From CAZCQP01 sp964500895 (lineage in GTDB: Bacteria; Bacillota; Clostridia; Lachnospirales; JAISER01), in assembly GCA_964500895.1 (NCBI GenBank), contig CAZCQP010000004.1:35201-99200 (forward strand): a stretch of DNA of 64,000 nucleotides. Reading direction: 5' to 3'. The translations under genes were made by a program, and so were the position numbers. The number at the start of each line of letters is the position of its first letter. Position 1 is the stretch's first letter. Below the pieces are notes generated by a model. The model saw only the letters and a program-made list of their open reading frames with translations. It had not been told where the DNA came from and made no database searches. Positions 60,493 through 64,000 of this stretch are shown in pieces.

Positions 60493-61605
60493 ATGGATAT
60501 GTTTCAATTGCAATCTGTTTCGGTGGTTCTGCCCACGTTTAATCCCGGGCCCAAACTGCCGGAAGTGGTGACTACATTAATGCATCACGGCTTTACAGAC
60601 GTTATTGTGGTGGACGATGGCAGTGCGGCCCAAAGCCAGCCCTACATACAGGCGCTGAAGGGCATTCCCGGCTGCACGTTACTGGTGCATCCCCACAACA
60701 GAGGGAAGGGGGCAGCACTGAAAACTGCATTTGCCCATTTCCTGGAGCACTGCCAGGCACAAGCCGGTGTGGTCACTGTGGATGACGATTTGCAGCACCA
60801 GGTTTCTGACGTGGTGGCTTGTACTGAAAAGATGCTTGAAACAAATAGCCTGATTTTAGGCTCAAGAAACTTTTTAAAAGAGAATGTGCCCTTCAGAAGC
60901 CGTTTTGGCAATGTACTCACATCTGCGGTTTTTCGGTTTGGCATTGGTATGCGCATCAAAGATACCCAAACCGGGTTAAGGGCCATTCCGGCCCATTATT
61001 TAAAGACCTATATCCAGACCAAAGGGGAACGCTTTGAATACGAAACCAACATGCTCATTGACACAAAACTGAACCATTTGCCCTACATGGAAGTGGACAT
61101 TGCCACGGTGTATGTGAACGGCAATGCAGGCTCTCACTTTAACCCTGTGGTGGATTCCATTAAAATATTTGCCCAGTTCGGCAAATACCTGGTGGTTGCG
61201 TTGGCTTCTTTTGCCTTGGATGTGGCTTTGTTTTACGTGTTTAAAAAATTGTTGCCACCCGGTGGTGCATCTATTTTTTACGCAACAGGGGGCGCCAGAG
61301 TGCTTTCGGCTGTGTTTAACTTTACCTTTAACCGCCGGATGGTGTTTGCCTCTAGCGGCGGCCTTTTAAAAGACGGGTGCAAATATTTGCTGCTGTGTTT
61401 GCCCCTTCTGGTGCTTTCCGGTGCGCTGGTAAGTTTGGCCACGGTTATCATGGGGGAAGCACAGTCGCCAGGGGCGGTCACAGGGGTTAAAATTGTTATA
61501 GACACTTTCTTATTTATGGCCAGTTATTGGATTCAAAAGCACTGGGTTTTTAAATCCGTTATCATGGAGGATAAGGATGCTAAACAATACGAAAACACCT
61601 TCTGA
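60493..61605 (+). CDS. glycosyltransferase family 2 fused to GtrA-like membrane domain
   Basis: A 370-residue fusion. ATG 60493 has AGGAGTG upstream. The GT2 domain (~1-225) shows VSVVLPTFNPGPKL, 'VIVVDDGSAA', 'NRGKGAALKTAFAHF', 'VTVDDDLQHQVSDV' (D-x-D) and 'SRNFLKENVPFRSRFGN'. The GtrA domain (~230-365) has four spans, 'QFGKYLVVALASFALDVAL' and 'VFNFTFNRRMVFAS'. Such fusions make or flip polyprenyl-phosphate sugars for wall or glycolipid decoration. Confidence 0.9.
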   Translation: MDMFQLQSVSVVLPTFNPGPKLPEVVTTLMHHGFTDVIVVDDGSAAQSQPYIQALKGIPGCTLLVHPHNRGKGAALKTAFAHFLEHCQAQAGVVTVDDDLQHQVSDVVACTEKMLETNSLILGSRNFLKENVPFRSRFGNVLTSAVFRFGIGMRIKDTQTGLRAIPAHYLKTYIQTKGERFEYETNMLIDTKLNHLPYMEVDIATVYVNGNAGSHFNPVVDSIKIFAQFGKYLVVALASFALDVALFYVFKKLLPPGGASIFYATGGARVLSAVFNFTFNRRMVFASSGGLLKDGCKYLLLCLPLLVLSGALVSLATVIMGEAQSPGAVTGVKIVIDTFLFMASYWIQKHWVFKSVIMEDKDAKQYENTF

Positions 61606-62692
61606 TACAGGCATTGAATTAATAGACTTTAAAGCAATCAAACAAAAAAAGCGCAAGCGGAAAAAGAAGCGCTTTTTCACCATTGTGAAGCGTGTTCTGT
61701 TCTTGCTTGTTGTTATTGTAGGGCTGTTGGTTTATGGTGCTTACGGCATATGCCAAGCCATTTTTCTAGGGCCAAGCCCTACAGCCAGGGACAAGCTGGT
61801 CATTTCTGCATTGGAAACCAGTGCCATGAAATTTTTGCCCGGGTTATTTTTAACCCAGGAGGCCATTAATGCAATCATTGCTTCAAATCAGGTGGTCACT
61901 TCCGGGGAAGCCACCGACACTTCCCTTGTACACATCCCGACGGGTAATGGGCAAGAAAGTGAACAAGTCAATGACCAGTGGGGGGATTTTCCAGAGGGTA
62001 TTCGTGTGGAGGATGTTACGGGGGACACTTACCGGGGCAAAATGATGCTCATTCGTGACCCTTCCCGTGTGTATGTGGGAACTTCCAGCAACTTTAAAGA
62101 AGGAAAGCCCGGTTTAACCATTAAAAAAGCCGTGGAAGAAGAAGGGGCTGTGGGGGCCGTTAACGGTGGCGGATTCCCGGATGATGGGGGCATGGGTTCG
62201 GGGAATGTACCCCTGGGGCTGGTGTTTTCAAAGGGAGAAATGCTGTGGGGTTCTCTTGGCACCACCTATAAAGGGGTGATGGGTTTTGACAAAAACCATG
62301 TGCTCATTGTTGGTGACATGACAGGTCAACAGGCTAAAGACATAGGAATTCGGGACTGTGTTAGCTTTGGCCCCGCCCTTATTGTAAATGGAGAACCGGC
62401 GGAAACCAGCGGCAGTTCCAGCGGGGTGAACCCCCGAACAGCCATTGGACAACAGGAGGATGGCACAGTGCTTTTGCTGTGCATAGACGGCCGCCAACCT
62501 GCCAGCTTGGGTGCCACTTATGCAGACATCATTGATGTGATGCTGGAATACGGCGCCATTAACGCCGGGAATCTGGACGGCGGCACCTCCACCACCATGC
62601 TGTATAACGGGGAAATTGTGAATGTGCCGTCCTCCTTGTACGGGCCACGGAAAATACCCACATTTGTGATGGTCAGGGGGGAAGAACGTTGA
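61577..62692 (+). CDS. phosphodiester glycosidase family (NAGPA-like) protein
   Basis: A 371-residue protein with a strongly basic N-terminus ('IKQKKRKRKKKRFF') and one membrane span (~40-60). The outer NAGPA/DUF2233 domain has 'EEGAVGAVNGGGFPDDGGMG' (~195-215), 'VSFGPALIVNGEPAE', 'NPRTAIGQQEDGTVLLLCID' and the signature NAGNLDGGTSTTMLYNGE. Human NAGPA cleaves a GlcNAc-phosphodiester; bacterial members act on wall or teichoic-type phosphodiester glycans. Its start overlaps the glycosyltransferase by 29 bases. Confidence 0.9.
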   Translation: MLNNTKTPSDTGIELIDFKAIKQKKRKRKKKRFFTIVKRVLFLLVVIVGLLVYGAYGICQAIFLGPSPTARDKLVISALETSAMKFLPGLFLTQEAINAIIASNQVVTSGEATDTSLVHIPTGNGQESEQVNDQWGDFPEGIRVEDVTGDTYRGKMMLIRDPSRVYVGTSSNFKEGKPGLTIKKAVEEEGAVGAVNGGGFPDDGGMGSGNVPLGLVFSKGEMLWGSLGTTYKGVMGFDKNHVLIVGDMTGQQAKDIGIRDCVSFGPALIVNGEPAETSGSSSGVNPRTAIGQQEDGTVLLLCIDGRQPASLGATYADIIDVMLEYGAINAGNLDGGTSTTMLYNGEIVNVPSSLYGPRKIPTFVMVRGEER

Positions 62693-63786
62693 GCAAAGCC
62701 AAGGGAAAAATGCCTGCTTTCTATAAAATAACGTTGGTGATTGCCGGGCTATTGATGATTAGCATGACCGTTGGTTTCCAGTTCTATAAAGACTATTTGG
62801 CAGATTATGAAAACAGCATGCCCCAACACAGGGCGCAGGAAATTTTGGATACCACATTCACACCATTAAGTTTTGCACGACTGTTGGAACAGGGTGTCAT
62901 CCCTCAAACCCAAGCAACCGTTACAGCGTTTGAAACAGCAGAAGACTATGCCACATATATGGACGAAAAGCTTGCAAACCCAGAAGTGTCTTTAAGGGAA
63001 AAACCATCGGGGGCCAGCAGCACAGAGAAAACGTTCGTGATTCGGGGCAATAACGTGCCTCTGTTCGAGCTTACCCTAAAAAAGTCTGGGGAAAGCTCCA
63101 AGTATGGGTTTGAACAGTGGGGGGAAGCAGCCATCACACCGATAGCTGTTGAAGGGCCAGTTAGCATTTGCTGCAAGGTGCTTCGGGGCAGTAAGTTGCT
63201 GGTGAATGATGTGGTGGCAGATGCCCGCTATAATACGGAAAAGGGGTTAGCCACCTTTGCCACAGGCCATATGCCAGAAGGTAAGGAGGATTTGGTGTAT
63301 GATGTTTATGTGGTCAGCGGGCTGTATAGGCAGCCGGACATAACGGTGCTTGACCCTAATGGCAACAGCGCCCCCCTTGTGGCAGACAGCCAATCGGGTT
63401 TGGTGACGCAAGACATTGTATTTGATGATGGGCTGGAAGAAAAATATGGTGCTTTTGTGCAGCAGGCAGCCGAAGCCTATTCCAAATTTATGACAAACGA
63501 TGGCTCCATTTCCAGTGTAGCCAAATACTTTGACACCACCACCCAGCTGTATGACTTTATTCGCAAAAGTGAAGTGGTGTTTTACACCGACCATTCCGGC
63601 TATGCATACAAGGATGTGAATGTTTCCCAATTTTACGGCTATGGCGATAACGTATTTTCAGGGCGGTATACGGCCACGCTGGAGGTGTACCGAGCATCCA
63701 AAACCCATACGTTTAACTTGGATTTAACGTTGTTTTTTACAGACAATAATGGTAAGCTTTTAGTTTACGACATGGTGACCAGTTAA
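62689..63786 (+). CDS. membrane-anchored protein of unknown function
   Basis: A 365-residue protein starting at TTG 62689, which overlaps the stop of the glycosidase gene (TTGA). An N-terminal membrane span (~14-34, 'ITLVIAGLLMISMTVGFQFY') is followed by an outside domain. Two partly similar halves may exist, each ending in a beta-rich segment; the second has 'EAYSKFMTNDGSISSVAKYF' and 'LEVYRASKTHTFNLDLTLFF', which recall NTF2-like folds. I do not recognise it. Tight coupling to glycan-active genes suggests a role in the same surface process. Confidence 0.6.
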   Translation: MSKAKGKMPAFYKITLVIAGLLMISMTVGFQFYKDYLADYENSMPQHRAQEILDTTFTPLSFARLLEQGVIPQTQATVTAFETAEDYATYMDEKLANPEVSLREKPSGASSTEKTFVIRGNNVPLFELTLKKSGESSKYGFEQWGEAAITPIAVEGPVSICCKVLRGSKLLVNDVVADARYNTEKGLATFATGHMPEGKEDLVYDVYVVSGLYRQPDITVLDPNGNSAPLVADSQSGLVTQDIVFDDGLEEKYGAFVQQAAEAYSKFMTNDGSISSVAKYFDTTTQLYDFIRKSEVVFYTDHSGYAYKDVNVSQFYGYGDNVFSGRYTATLEVYRASKTHTFNLDLTLFFTDNNGKLLVYDMVTS

Positions 63787-63799
63787 TGCACGGTACAGC

Positions 63800-63830
63800 A
63801 AAAAGGAAGCGGCAAGGCCGCTTCCTTTTT
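63800..63830 (+). terminator. terminator of the ktr-glycan operon
   Basis: AAAAAGGAAGCGGC pairs perfectly with GCCGCTTCCTTTTT around AAG (14 bp). There is no comparable signal between ktrB and here, which supports one transcription unit of about 8 kb. Confidence 0.93.
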
Positions 63831-63837
63831 AGTTATA

Positions 63838-63997
63838 GGCTGTTTAATATCTTGCTTGTAGCGGATTTTCGAGATGCTTTTTCGTCATTCGCGGAGGCCG
63901 CGCGACGGCATAATAAGCAATTATGACTAGCGCGGCTGACAAAGAAGGGCGGAAAAGCAGCCGAAAAGGCGTTGCAATGAAGATATTAAACAGGCTC
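63838..63997. mobile_element. MITE-like element with terminal inverted repeats
   Basis: A ~158-base block begins with CTGTTTAATATCTT (63840-63853) and ends with its exact inverse AAGATATTAAACAG (63980-63993); with one mismatch the repeats extend by three bases. Inside, GCCGCGC and GCGCGGC are inverted and enclose CATAAT/ATTATG, and GCTTTT/AAAAGC lie further out, so the whole block can fold on itself. It encodes nothing. It looks like a small non-autonomous element or a structured intergenic repeat. No second copy is in the window. Confidence 0.65.
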
Positions 63998-64000
63998 TTA

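Overview
The window reads as a scaffold from an anaerobic, flagellated, Gram-positive bacterium of the class Clostridia (Bacillota). The order rimP-nusA-ylxR-ylxQ-infB-rbfA-nrnA-truB-ribF, the order flhA-flhF-flhG-cheC-cheD-sigD followed by a FapA-type gene, short HisG with HisZ, an EpsG-type polymerase, an ECF-type vitamin transporter, S-layer homology domains and frequent GTG/TTG starts all fit this. The distinguishing trait is a monomethylamine methyltransferase gene (mtmB) with an in-frame amber codon at the pyrrolysine position, next to its corrinoid protein gene mtmC. The host should therefore carry the pyl genes elsewhere. Ten Ns at 3135-3144 mark a scaffold join, so linkage of the first 3.1 kb to the rest is not proven.

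Layout: 1-1727 is the edge of a probable contractile-injection-system or phage-tail-like cluster (PAAR-like DUF4280, DUF4255/Pvc16-like, one unknown protein). 1798-3132 encodes a bicovalent-type FAD oxidase. 3279-6997 holds mtmB and mtmC on the minus strand and a divergent iron alcohol dehydrogenase. 7072-7539 is a cupin. 7610-14123 is the histidine operon (hisZGDBHAF-hisIE), with a consensus promoter, a His-codon leader peptide, an attenuator-type terminator and a cloverleaf of short palindromes in the leader. 14168-24414 is a mixed surface and housekeeping block: M20 peptidase, two orphan exported proteins, EpsG, NfeD and flotillin, a GH18 hydrolase, HtrA, and a degenerate FMN-binding-like protein.

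24676-34962 is the flagellar and chemotaxis operon from flhA to sigD, followed by fapA and small accessory genes. 35088-40007 encodes a 1639-residue S-layer protein with a catalytically dead cyanophycinase-like domain. Then come malic enzyme, an ECF sigma/anti-sigma pair and a PH-domain protein. 43910-53720 (minus) is the transcription/translation operon ending in ribF and meso-diaminopimelate dehydrogenase. 53908-55412 pairs a type II pantothenate kinase with an ECF S-component. 55591-63786 is one long transcription unit: promoter, structured leader of about 290 nt, ktrB, ktrA, homoserine dehydrogenase, exported PIG-L deacetylase, GT2-GtrA fusion, phosphodiester glycosidase and an orphan membrane-anchored protein. 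It ends in a strong terminator, followed by a MITE-like element at the window edge.

Themes linking the regions: (i) methylamine use through pyrrolysine, with amber also used as an ordinary stop in several genes and in the his leader; (ii) cell-surface proteins and glycan-modifying enzymes; (iii) palindrome-rich intergenic elements. All calls come from reading the sequence and from family knowledge; no database search was run.
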